Assembly (NCBI GenBank): GCA_021791345.1
Contig: JAJYWT010000012.1
Coordinates: 1 to 6,676 of the forward strand
Reading direction: 5' to 3'
Source of the DNA: a bacterium
Lineage (GTDB): Bacteria > Chloroflexota > Dormibacteria > UBA8260 > Bog-877
Length of the DNA: 6,676 nucleotides
The notes below the pieces were generated by a model. The model saw only the letters and a program-made list of their open reading frames with translations, ran no database searches and was not told the DNA's origin. Positions within the stretch are counted from its first letter, which is position 1. Each line of letters starts with the position of its first letter. Shown piece by piece: positions 1-4,901 of this stretch. Position numbers and translations under genes: made by a program.

Positions 1-105
1 GGCCCGGGCGGCCGTGAACGCCTCCTCACCCCAGGGGTACCAGTCGACCGGGTTCTCCTGGTGCTGGCGGAGGTAGAGGCTGGACTCCTGGGCCAGGCGG
101 TTCAC
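1..105 (-). CDS. DUF255 / thioredoxin-domain protein (YyaL/SSP411 type), N-terminal fragment
   Basis: Reading the minus strand from a GTG at 105 gives [20 protein letters not shown] followed by [10 protein letters not shown], then runs off the left edge. [29 protein letters not shown] is the hallmark N-terminus of the YyaL/spermatogenesis-associated protein 20 family, which has an N-terminal thioredoxin-like DUF255 domain and a C-terminal glycosidase-like barrel, about 650-700 aa in total. Only about 34 codons are in the window, so the CXXC-type site is not seen. The GTG is chosen because family members normally begin M-N-R-L. The frame stays open further upstream but has no other good start codon near. 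A weak TTGAGG lies just before the GTG. The family's biochemical role is poorly defined; a thiol-redox role is inferred. It is divergent from the regulator gene and may share its control region. Confidence 0.8.
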   Translation of the reverse strand, partial: MNRLAQESSLYLRQHQENPVDWYPWGEEAFTAARA

Positions 106-160
106 GGCCTCAAGGTAGCGCGGTGCAGCACTGACGATCCGGCTCTCTCCTTCCCGAGGT

Positions 161-186
161 TTGCCACTACAGCTGTCGTGTATAAT
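161..186 (+). promoter_or_regulatory. Promoter with TATAAT box, probably giving a leaderless transcript
   Basis: A perfect TATAAT occupies 181-186. The ATG of the regulator gene begins at 193, so a start site 7 nt after the box would place the first transcribed base at or next to the A of that ATG. No Shine-Dalgarno sequence precedes the ATG, in keeping with a leaderless mRNA, which is common in actinobacteria and other GC-rich phyla. A TTGCCA at 161-166 resembles a -35 box but the spacer is only 14 nt. The true -35 contact could be the weaker GGTTTG at 158-163 (17-nt spacer). This is the only clear promoter for the downstream gene run. Confidence 0.6.
165..180 (+). promoter_or_regulatory. 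Candidate operator: 16-bp palindrome abutting the -10 box
   Basis: CACTACAGCTGTCGTG is an inverted repeat centred between 172 and 173, with 7 of 8 base pairs symmetric (the T168/C177 pair is the mismatch). It fills the promoter spacer and touches the TATAAT at 181, so a bound dimer would block RNA polymerase. Winged-helix dimers of the ArsR/SufR kind bind such sites, and the first gene of the operon encodes one, so autoregulation is the simple reading. The half-site does not look identical to the published cyanobacterial SufR motif (CAAC-N6-GTTG). The site could also affect the divergent gene starting at 105. Confidence 0.5.
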
Positions 187-192
187 CGGCTC

Positions 193-879
193 ATGAGTAT
201 GGCCACCACCTCTCTGAGGGCCCACAGGGCCCTCTCAGACTGGACCCGGGTCACTCTCCTCGAGGAGCTGAGGCAGGCTCCGAGCCCGCTCGACGCCCAG
301 GAGCTGGCCGAGCGGGCGGGGATCCACGTCAACACGGTGCGGTTCCACCTGGAGGTGCTGACCCGCGCCGGCCTGGTGGTCTCCGAAGTGGAGCGCCGGT
401 CGCGCAGGGGCAGGCCCCGCCGGCTGTGGCGGGCGACCGCGGATGCCGGGCCAGAGGCTGGCTACCGGATGCTGGCCGAGGCGCTGGCGGGCTACCTGGA
501 GAACAGCGCCCCCGATGCCGAGCAGCTCGGGCTGCAGATCGGGTCGGCGTGGGGCGCCCGACTGGTGCGCGCCGATGGCGCCGAGGTGGAGGGGGGGTTG
601 CACCGCGTCCTGGGGCTGCTGGCTCGCCTGGGGTTCAGCCCGGAGCTGGCCGAGGTCGGTGGCCGTAGCCGGATCAACCTCCACCACTGCCCATTCCTGG
701 AGGTGGCCAGCGGGAATCGCCGGCTGGTCTGCTCCGCCCACCTGGGGCTGCTGCGCGGAGCGCTCGCGGAAGTTGGGGCGCCGGTGACGGTATCCGACCT
801 GGAGCCGCTGGTGGAGCCCTCGCTCTGCGTAGCTCACCTCTCCCAGGGCCGGCCGGCCGCCAGGTCGGCAGAGGGATGA
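193..879 (+). CDS. SufR-like winged-helix transcriptional regulator with C-terminal cysteine motif
   Basis: 228 aa from the ATG at 193. Residues about 12-80 form a winged helix: helix [12 protein letters not shown], recognition region [24 protein letters not shown], then a basic wing [13 protein letters not shown]. The C-terminal half holds [17 protein letters not shown] and a later SLC, giving C166, C180 and C212 plus H164/H165. Three spaced cysteines in this position are characteristic of COG2345/SufR-type repressors, which bind a [4Fe-4S] cluster and control suf genes in cyanobacteria and mycobacteria. The frame stays open upstream to 61, but that extension (44 codons) overlaps the promoter and the DUF255 start, so 193 is preferred; ATG 199 is also possible. 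It is the first gene of the operon and very probably represses its own promoter. Cluster binding is inferred from the cysteines. Orthology to SufR itself is not certain, because no sufBCDSU genes are in view. Confidence 0.9.
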   Translation: MSMATTSLRAHRALSDWTRVTLLEELRQAPSPLDAQELAERAGIHVNTVRFHLEVLTRAGLVVSEVERRSRRGRPRRLWRATADAGPEAGYRMLAEALAGYLENSAPDAEQLGLQIGSAWGARLVRADGAEVEGGLHRVLGLLARLGFSPELAEVGGRSRINLHHCPFLEVASGNRRLVCSAHLGLLRGALAEVGAPVTVSDLEPLVEPSLCVAHLSQGRPAARSAEG

Positions 880-1208
880 GCCAGGTCATGGCCGGGCTGC
901 TCGGCGACTCGGCCATCGAGCAGGAGGCGTGGCAGCGGCTGCAGGAGGTGTACGACCCGGAGCTGGGCATCGATCTCGTGAACCTGGGGCTCGTGTACGG
1001 CCTCCGGGTCCACGACGGCTCGGTGCTGGTGGCGATGACGCTGACCACCCCGGGCTGTCCCATGGGCGGCAGCATCCCCGACCAGGTCCGGTTTCAGCTG
1101 GAGGCGGTCCCCGGGGTGCGGGCGGTCGAGGTGGCGTTGATATGGGAGCCCCCGTGGGAACCGGACATGATGAGTCCCGCTGCCAAGCGGGCCCTCGGCT
1201 GGAGCTGA
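876..1208 (+). CDS. MIP18/DUF59 family metal-sulfur cluster assembly factor (SufT/PaaD-like)
   Basis: 110 aa. The whole protein is one DUF59 domain: an N-terminal helix, DPELGIDLVNLGLVYG at 27-42, the strand MTLTTPGCPMG at 54-64 with the family's conserved reactive cysteine C61, and the C-terminal VALIWEPPWEPDMMSPAAK block at 87-104 followed by LGW. Relatives (SufT, PaaD, eukaryotic CIA2/MIP18) help load Fe-S clusters into client proteins. A cluster-carrier or targeting role for the Fe-S and di-iron proteins of this operon is inferred. The start ATG 876 overlaps the regulator stop (ATGA). ATG 888 is an alternative with a better-spaced purine run (AGAGGG at 870-875). The close coupling to a SufR-like regulator supports an Fe-S homeostasis context. 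Confidence 0.9.
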   Translation: MSQVMAGLLGDSAIEQEAWQRLQEVYDPELGIDLVNLGLVYGLRVHDGSVLVAMTLTTPGCPMGGSIPDQVRFQLEAVPGVRAVEVALIWEPPWEPDMMSPAAKRALGWS

Positions 1209-1451
1209 GTGCCAATGGCCCTGCTGGACGTGCGCGACCTGATGGCGAGCGGTGAGGAGCCGTTCGCGGCCATCATGGCCGCGGTGGCGGCGCTCAGCCC
1301 GGATGAGCGCCTGGAGCTGGTGGCCCCGCTGGACCCTGTCCCCCTGTACTCGGTGCTGGAGGCGCGGGGCTATCGCCACCTGACCGAGGACCTGGGCGGG
1401 GGGGACTTCAAGGTGGTCTTCAGCCCATCGGACGTGCCAACCGATGGGTGA
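1209..1451 (+). CDS. Stand-alone DUF2249 domain protein
   Basis: 80 aa, about the size of one DUF2249 domain. It begins LLDVRDL, the usual opening of this family, followed by a helix (PFAAIMAAVAALSPDERLEL) and the strand-loop VAPLDPVPLYSVLEARGY at about 38-55, ending in a beta strand (DFKVVFSP). DUF2249 proteins are small, of unproven function, and often sit with or are fused to hemerythrin and cupin domains in denitrification or nitrosative-stress loci. This copy lacks the HDP motif seen in the second DUF2249 domain of this operon (residues 185-187 of the OsmC fusion). The GTG at 1209 directly follows the upstream stop. ATG 1215 is an equally good start, with GGAG at 1201-1204 lying 10 nt before it. 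The function is not known. Confidence 0.85.
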   Translation: MPMALLDVRDLMASGEEPFAAIMAAVAALSPDERLELVAPLDPVPLYSVLEARGYRHLTEDLGGGDFKVVFSPSDVPTDG

Positions 1452-2358
1452 GGCGCCGACTGCCGGGGTGGTGGTGGTCCGAGCTGGGGAGGTCCGTTCC
1501 GGTGAGGGCCCGGTCGCTCGAACCCTGATTGAGTCCCCCACCCTCAAGGTGGTCCTGCTGGAGCTGACACCAAAGCGGGAGCTGCCTCCGCACCGTCCCC
1601 CATCACATCTCTTCCTCTCGATCCTGGACGGCATCGGTGAGCTGCTCGCCGGTGACGCCATCTTGTCGCTGTCGCCCGGCGACGTGGCGGTGGTGCCGGG
1701 TGGGACCGTCCGGGGCCTGCGCTGCCGCGAGGGCCGGTTGGTGGCGCTCGCGGTCGTGACCCCACCACCCGCCCCTGAGGACCATCGCCAGGAACCGGGA
1801 CTCACCTGGCCGGAGCCGGGCCAGGGCCCTGACCCGGCGGAGGTGATCCGGCAGGAGCACCGGGGGCTGATGGACGGGGTGGCGAGCCTCGTCCATCTGG
1901 CGCGCACGGCGTCCGGCACCGACCCTTCGGAGCTGGGCCCGGCCCTCAGGGCGGCCACCCACTTTCTGGAGCACGAGCTCCTCCCCCATGCCCGGGCTGA
2001 GGAGCGGCTCATCTACCCCCAGGTGGAGCGGGTGCTGCGGGCCTGCGGCGGCGCCACCGCGACCATGGAGTACGACCACCGGCGCCTTCAGGCGCTCACC
2101 ACCGAGCTGGCGGGCGCCATCTCCACGGCCGGTGCCGACGGCGCCGGAGAGATGCTGCAGCAGCTGGCGACAACCGTGCAGCTGCACTTTGACAAGGAGG
2201 AGGAGCTGTACCTGCCCCTGCTGGGTCGGCTCGGCCGGGACGACCGGGAGGAGCTGGTTCGAAGCCTGATCGGGGGGCCTTCAGGGGCGGCGGAGAGCTC
2301 GGGCCCGGCGGCCAGTGATCAGCAAGGAACACGGGAGATGAAGAATGGACGATCTTGA
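1444..2358 (+). CDS. Cupin-hemerythrin (HHE) fusion, YtfE/RIC-like di-iron protein
   Basis: 304 aa. Residues about 1-108 form a small cupin barrel: PPHRPPSHLFLSILDGIGEL as motif 1 (H50, H55) and GDVAVVPGGTVRG as motif 2, where the usual metal-binding histidine is replaced by R90. A proline-rich linker (107-130) leads to a four-helix hemerythrin domain at about 131-275. Its ligands H139, H182-x3-E186, H212 and H248-x3-E252 follow the order and roughly the spacing of the E. coli YtfE di-iron site (four His, two Glu). H173 and H177 are additional candidates. YtfE-type proteins repair iron-sulfur centres damaged by nitric oxide or peroxide; that role is inferred here. The C-terminal tail after 278 is low-complexity. 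It overlaps the upstream gene by 8 nt and the downstream gene by 14 nt, so translational coupling is likely. No clear ribosome-binding site precedes ATG 1444. Confidence 0.93.
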   Translation: MGEAPTAGVVVVRAGEVRSGEGPVARTLIESPTLKVVLLELTPKRELPPHRPPSHLFLSILDGIGELLAGDAILSLSPGDVAVVPGGTVRGLRCREGRLVALAVVTPPPAPEDHRQEPGLTWPEPGQGPDPAEVIRQEHRGLMDGVASLVHLARTASGTDPSELGPALRAATHFLEHELLPHARAEERLIYPQVERVLRACGGATATMEYDHRRLQALTTELAGAISTAGADGAGEMLQQLATTVQLHFDKEEELYLPLLGRLGRDDREELVRSLIGGPSGAAESSGPAASDQQGTREMKNGRS

Positions 2359-3016
2359 GTTCGAAGTGACCACCAGATGGTCGGGCACGGGGCGGGAGGC
2401 CCTGGGAACGGTCGAGACCGGCGACCAGGTCCTGGCGTGGTCCGTACCCGCTGGGATGGGCGGTCGCGGTGAGGGGAGCAGCCCGGAGGAGCTCCTGGCC
2501 AGCGCCGTCGCCACCTGCTACACCGGCACCCTAAGCTCGCTGCTGACCCGTGACGGGCTGCGGTGGGAGAAGGTCCAGGTGAGGATGCGGGAGAGGGTTG
2601 AGGGCCAGCCGATGCGCATCGCCGAGCTGGTGGTGACCCCCGAGGTGCTGGGCGGGGACCCGGATCGGCAGGACGCCTATCAGGCTGCCGCCAACCTGGC
2701 CCGGGAGCGCTGCTTCATCGGTAGGCATCTGCGGCCAGAGGTGCAGTATCGGGTGGGGACCGTCTCGGTGCAGCCCCCGGTGGTGACCGGTGACGAGCTG
2801 GACGTTCGCACCCTGCCGCCGGCCCAGCGCCATCAGTTGATCTTCTCCACGATCGACAGGCTGGGTGAAGGGAGGCAGCTGACGCTGGTCAACGACCACG
2901 ATCCACTGCCCCTGCGCTACCAGCTCGAGGCCACGCGGGGCGAGGCGTTCAGCTGGGAGTACCTGGAAGAGGGCCCGAAGACCTGGAGGGTCCGGATCGG
3001 GCGCCGGGCCGGGTGA
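2345..3016 (+). CDS. OsmC-like thiol peroxidase domain fused to DUF2249
   Basis: 223 aa. Residues about 1-143 are an OsmC/Ohr-fold domain: a beta-rich start, SSPEELLASAVATCYTGTLS at 45-64 with C58, and ANLARERCFIGRHL at 116-129 with C123. These two cysteines occupy the places of the peroxidatic and resolving cysteines of OsmC/Ohr, which reduce organic hydroperoxides. Residues about 148-220 are a DUF2249 domain: ELDVRTLPPAQRHQLIF, the NDHDPLPLRYQLE motif (H185), then FSWEYLEEGPKTWRVRI. The fusion puts a thiol peroxidase-like unit on the same chain as a domain usually found with hemerythrins. ATG 2345 has GGGAG at 2333-2337, 7 nt upstream, and the gene overlaps the previous one by 14 nt. The peroxide substrate is unknown. 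A sulfur or NO-related thiol role is equally possible. Confidence 0.92.
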   Translation: MDDLEFEVTTRWSGTGREALGTVETGDQVLAWSVPAGMGGRGEGSSPEELLASAVATCYTGTLSSLLTRDGLRWEKVQVRMRERVEGQPMRIAELVVTPEVLGGDPDRQDAYQAAANLARERCFIGRHLRPEVQYRVGTVSVQPPVVTGDELDVRTLPPAQRHQLIFSTIDRLGEGRQLTLVNDHDPLPLRYQLEATRGEAFSWEYLEEGPKTWRVRIGRRAG

Positions 3017-3225
3017 CGACCACGGCCAGTCTGAGCAGGCTCCTGGACCAGGCGCTTCGCGAGCTCGGCGCGGCCGGACGGAGCGAGAGCGCGTGCCGGA
3101 TCGCGGCCCAGGCCTACGCACTTCTCGAGAGGCGGGACCCGGCGGCCGCAGAGCGCTTCACCGGCACGCTCCATCACCTCACGTGCGCGCCGCCTCCGGG
3201 GGCCGGTTATGTCCGCCCCAGCTGA
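3013..3225 (+). CDS. Small helical protein of unknown function (70 aa)
   Basis: 70 aa from GTG 3013, which overlaps the stop of the OsmC fusion in the sequence GTGA. The protein reads as two or three amphipathic helices (SLSRLLDQALRELGAAG, SACRIAAQAYALLERRDP, AAERFTGTLHHLTC) followed by a short proline-rich tail. It has two cysteines (C28 and C58) and a HH pair (H54, H55). It overlaps the Rieske gene by 17 nt. The position inside an otherwise continuous chain of overlapping genes, on the same strand, is the main reason to believe it is real. I do not recognise a named family. It might be a small partner of the DUF2249 or hemerythrin proteins, but that is only inference. Confidence 0.7.
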   Translation: MTTTASLSRLLDQALRELGAAGRSESACRIAAQAYALLERRDPAAAERFTGTLHHLTCAPPPGAGYVRPS

Positions 3226-3538
3226 GGTGGCCTCGCTGCGGGTTCCGACCCAAGCTCTGCCCGGGCCAGGGCTGCTCCGGGTCGAGTTCGGGGAGCTGGC
3301 CCTCTGCCTCGCCCGGACCGCAAGGGGCAACTGGTACGCGGTGGACGACACCTGCACCCATGAGGACTGCTCACTGAGCGGGGGAGAGCTGGCCGGCGAG
3401 GCGGTCGAGTGCCCGTGCCATGGCTCCTGCTTCGACCTCGCCAGCGGGGATGTCCTGAACCTCCCGGCGGTGGTGCCGCTGCGGACGTATCCGGCGCGGC
3501 TTGAAGGGGATGCCGTGATCGTCGAGGTGGCGGGGTGA
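3209..3538 (+). CDS. Small Rieske [2Fe-2S] ferredoxin
   Basis: 109 aa, the length of a stand-alone Rieske ferredoxin, with no signal peptide or membrane anchor, so cytoplasmic. Box I is CTHEDC at 49-54 and box II is CPCHGSCF at 68-75. The cluster ligands are C49, H51, C68 and H71 (C-x-H-x16-C-x2-H). C54 and C70 match the extra disulfide pair known from bc1-type Rieske proteins. GDVLNLPAVVPLRTYP at 80-95 is the typical C-terminal strand region after the cluster loops. It would act as a one-electron carrier, possibly to the hemerythrin or OsmC proteins or to a reductase elsewhere. ATG 3209 has GGGGG at 3198-3202 and overlaps the preceding small gene. Nitrite-reductase small-subunit-like annotation is an alternative label, but no large subunit is nearby. 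Confidence 0.93.
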   Translation: MSAPAEVASLRVPTQALPGPGLLRVEFGELALCLARTARGNWYAVDDTCTHEDCSLSGGELAGEAVECPCHGSCFDLASGDVLNLPAVVPLRTYPARLEGDAVIVEVAG

Positions 3539-3566
3539 GGCGGGTCGGTCCCGATACGGAGCCTGC

Positions 3567-3571
3567 GGAGG
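3567..3571 (+). promoter_or_regulatory. Ribosome-binding site deciding a TTG start
   Basis: GGAGG lies 7 nt before the TTG at 3579. It is the strongest Shine-Dalgarno sequence in the window. Together with the family's conserved M-T-Y-V-I N-terminus, it fixes TTG as the start of the ferredoxin gene. The 40-nt gap it sits in (3539-3578) shows no convincing promoter. Confidence 0.7.
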
Positions 3572-3578
3572 AACCAAG

Positions 3579-3878
3579 TTGACCTACGTGATCGGAGAGA
3601 CCTGCATCGACGTGAAGGACAAGGCTTGTGTCGAGGTCTGCCCGGTGGACTGCATCATCGGCAGCGACGAGGACCGCATGCTCTACATCAACCCCTTGGA
3701 GTGCATCGACTGTGGGGCCTGCGTCGACCCGTGCCCGGTCGATGCCATCTACGCCGAGGAGGACCTGCCGCGGGAGTGGAGCCACTTCACCGAGATCAAC
3801 GAGCAGTACTTCACCGACCCCGACGCAGCCCGGGCCCGGGTGAAGCAGATCAAGCCGCGGGTAGGGCAGGGAGCCTGA
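3579..3878 (+). CDS. fdxA: Seven-iron ferredoxin ([3Fe-4S][4Fe-4S]), FdxA type
   Basis: 99 aa, starting TTG and reading MTYVIGETCIDVKDKACVEV, an almost canonical FdxA N-terminus. Cysteines are at 9, 17, 21, 25, 42, 45, 48 and 52. By comparison with Azotobacter vinelandii ferredoxin I, C9, C17 and C52 should hold the [3Fe-4S] cluster, and C21, C42, C45 and C48 the [4Fe-4S] cluster. Residues 60-90 carry the usual FdxA C-terminal extension with WSHFTEINEQYF. It is a soluble low-potential electron carrier. In several actinobacteria FdxA relatives are induced by hypoxia or nitric oxide. It follows the Rieske gene after 40 nt with its own strong ribosome-binding site, so it may be translated at a higher level than its neighbours. 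Pairing with the Rieske protein suggests two electron-delivery routes in one operon. Confidence 0.95.
   Translation: MTYVIGETCIDVKDKACVEVCPVDCIIGSDEDRMLYINPLECIDCGACVDPCPVDAIYAEEDLPREWSHFTEINEQYFTDPDAARARVKQIKPRVGQGA
3868..3873 (+). promoter_or_regulatory. Ribosome-binding site supporting the GTG start at 3881
   Basis: AGGGAG lies 7 nt before GTG 3881, inside the last codons of the ferredoxin gene. It decides between that GTG and the much later in-frame ATG at 3956. Confidence 0.5.
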
Positions 3879-3880
3879 GA

Positions 3881-4405
3881 GTGGTCGCGTCGGACCACGG
3901 CCACGGCTCCGGAGAAGCGCTGGACTCCGGATGGGAGCCGCTGCTCGAGGTCCGGATGTCGTTGGGCCCGATCGAAAGGCAAGAGCGGGACGCGGTGCTC
4001 CAGGCGATGGACCGCCTGGTTCAGGGCGCCCCCTGGAGCCAGATTCAGAAGGAGATGCTGGCATCGCAGGCCAGCTCCCGCGCACTGCTCATCACCCGCC
4101 GGCTGCTGACGGCGGCAGCCGGGAACCGTGGCGACACGGCCCGGGCCACGGAAGGGGGCGGCCTGGAGCTGGAGTTCACGGCCACCGGGATCACGGCCAT
4201 CCGCGAACTGAGCGGGACCCTGCGCATGCTGAGGACCCCGTTCACCATGACTGTCGGCCCTGACGATCGGGGAACCGGCCGTCTGCGCGCGTCCTGGGAC
4301 CTCGGCTGGGACGAGCCCACTGTGCTGGTCCTGGACCGGCCGCCTCAGGACCAAACGGCCAGGGGGCGGCTCTGGGAGCGGCTGGAGGAGCTGCTTGCCG
4401 GCTGA
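3881..4405 (+). CDS. Unrecognised 174-aa protein in the operon
   Basis: 174 aa from GTG 3881, two bases after the ferredoxin stop. I do not recognise the family. Residues 1-22 are an acidic, Gly/His-containing lead (VVASDHGHGSGEALDSGWEP). Residues 30-80 look alpha-helical (ERQERDAVLQAMDRLVQG, then QASSRALLITRRLLTAAA). Residues 94-152 look beta-rich (LELEFTATGITAIREL, PFTMTVGPDD, TVLVLD), and the end is an amphipathic helix (RGRLWERLEELLAG). There are no cysteines, no signal peptide and no membrane segment. An antisense frame also stays open here, but it is rich in Gln, Pro and Arg, as shadow frames are. If ATG 3956 is the true start, the protein is 149 aa. Its place between a ferredoxin and a membrane protein suggests a cytoplasmic accessory role; nothing more specific can be said. 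Confidence 0.75.
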   Translation: MVASDHGHGSGEALDSGWEPLLEVRMSLGPIERQERDAVLQAMDRLVQGAPWSQIQKEMLASQASSRALLITRRLLTAAAGNRGDTARATEGGGLELEFTATGITAIRELSGTLRMLRTPFTMTVGPDDRGTGRLRASWDLGWDEPTVLVLDRPPQDQTARGRLWERLEELLAG

Positions 4406-4417
4406 GCGGCGCCGCGG

Positions 4418-4885
4418 GTGGGGGATAGCGGCCTGACCCCTCTGCTCTGGACCCTTCTGGTCCTGGTCCACGTACTGGCCGCCAGCTTCTGGGTTGGGGG
4501 CCAGCTGATGCTGGTGGTCGTGGTCATGCCGGTGCTGCGGAGAAGCGGGTCGCCAACCCTGGTGCGAGAGCTGGCCAGCGCTGCCGGACGCCGCTTCGCG
4601 GCGGTGACCAACTGGGTTCTGCTACCGGTGCTGGTGGTCAGTGGGATCATCCTGGCGACGGTGAACGGGGTGCGTCCCGGCAACCTCACCACCACCCCCT
4701 TCGGCCGGGTCCTCCTGGTGAAGGCGGGGCTGGTGGCGGCGGTGTTCGCCCTGGCCGCGGTCCACGGGACTGCGGCCAGGCGCATGGGCCTGCGCCGGAT
4801 CCGGTTCCTGGCCGCCCTGACGCTGCTCGTGTCGGTCGCCATCCTGGGCCTGGGTGCTGCCCTGGCGGTCCTGCCCGGCCCCTGA
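4418..4885 (+). CDS. CopD-like four-helix integral membrane protein
   Basis: 155 aa with four hydrophobic segments at about 9-40, 62-83, 96-118 and 129-152. The first holds LVHVLAASFWVGGQL with H18, the second starts after RRFAAVTNW, the third contains FGRVLLVKAGLV with K102 and ends at H116, followed by a basic loop (RRMGLRRIR). A paired histidine in helices 1 and 3 and the LLVK motif are features of CopD/PCuAC-linked and related membrane proteins, some of which handle copper or bind heme. The metal here is not known. The start GTG 4418 has only a weak G-rich sequence upstream, 12 nt after the previous stop. It is the last gene of the plus-strand run and ends 16 nt from the convergent NDH-2 remnant. 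The label could also be simply DUF2269-like membrane protein. Confidence 0.8.
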   Translation: MGDSGLTPLLWTLLVLVHVLAASFWVGGQLMLVVVVMPVLRRSGSPTLVRELASAAGRRFAAVTNWVLLPVLVVSGIILATVNGVRPGNLTTTPFGRVLLVKAGLVAAVFALAAVHGTAARRMGLRRIRFLAALTLLVSVAILGLGAALAVLPGP

Positions 4886-4901
4886 CCACTCGCCGCCAGC
4901 C

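Larger units (their letters stand above)
106..192. other. Divergent intergenic region
   Basis: 87 nt between the DUF255 gene (start 105) and the regulator (start 193). It holds the TATAAT promoter and the palindrome. On the minus strand GGAAGGAGAG (146-155) lies too far from GTG 105 to be its ribosome-binding site. A TATACA reading on the minus strand at about 179-184 could be a weak -10 for the divergent gene, which would make the two promoters overlap; support is slight. Confidence 0.5.

Noticed and set aside
61..192. 44-codon N-terminal extension of the regulator from 61
   Set aside because: It would cross the TATAAT promoter and the opposite-strand DUF255 start, and the added residues do not resemble the family's N-terminus.
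834..2012. A 392-codon open frame on the minus strand
   Set aside because: It lies opposite three well-supported genes (DUF59, DUF2249, cupin-hemerythrin) and its translation is Arg/Ser/Pro-rich without motifs, as expected for a shadow frame in GC-rich DNA.
3207..4085. A 292-codon open frame on the minus strand
   Set aside because: It runs antisense to the Rieske and FdxA genes, whose cysteine motifs are unmistakable. Composition is low-complexity.
3749..4471. Minus-strand frame opposite the unrecognised 174-aa gene
   Set aside because: Gln/Pro/Arg-rich translation and no ribosome-binding site, while the plus-strand gene has one and continues the operon.
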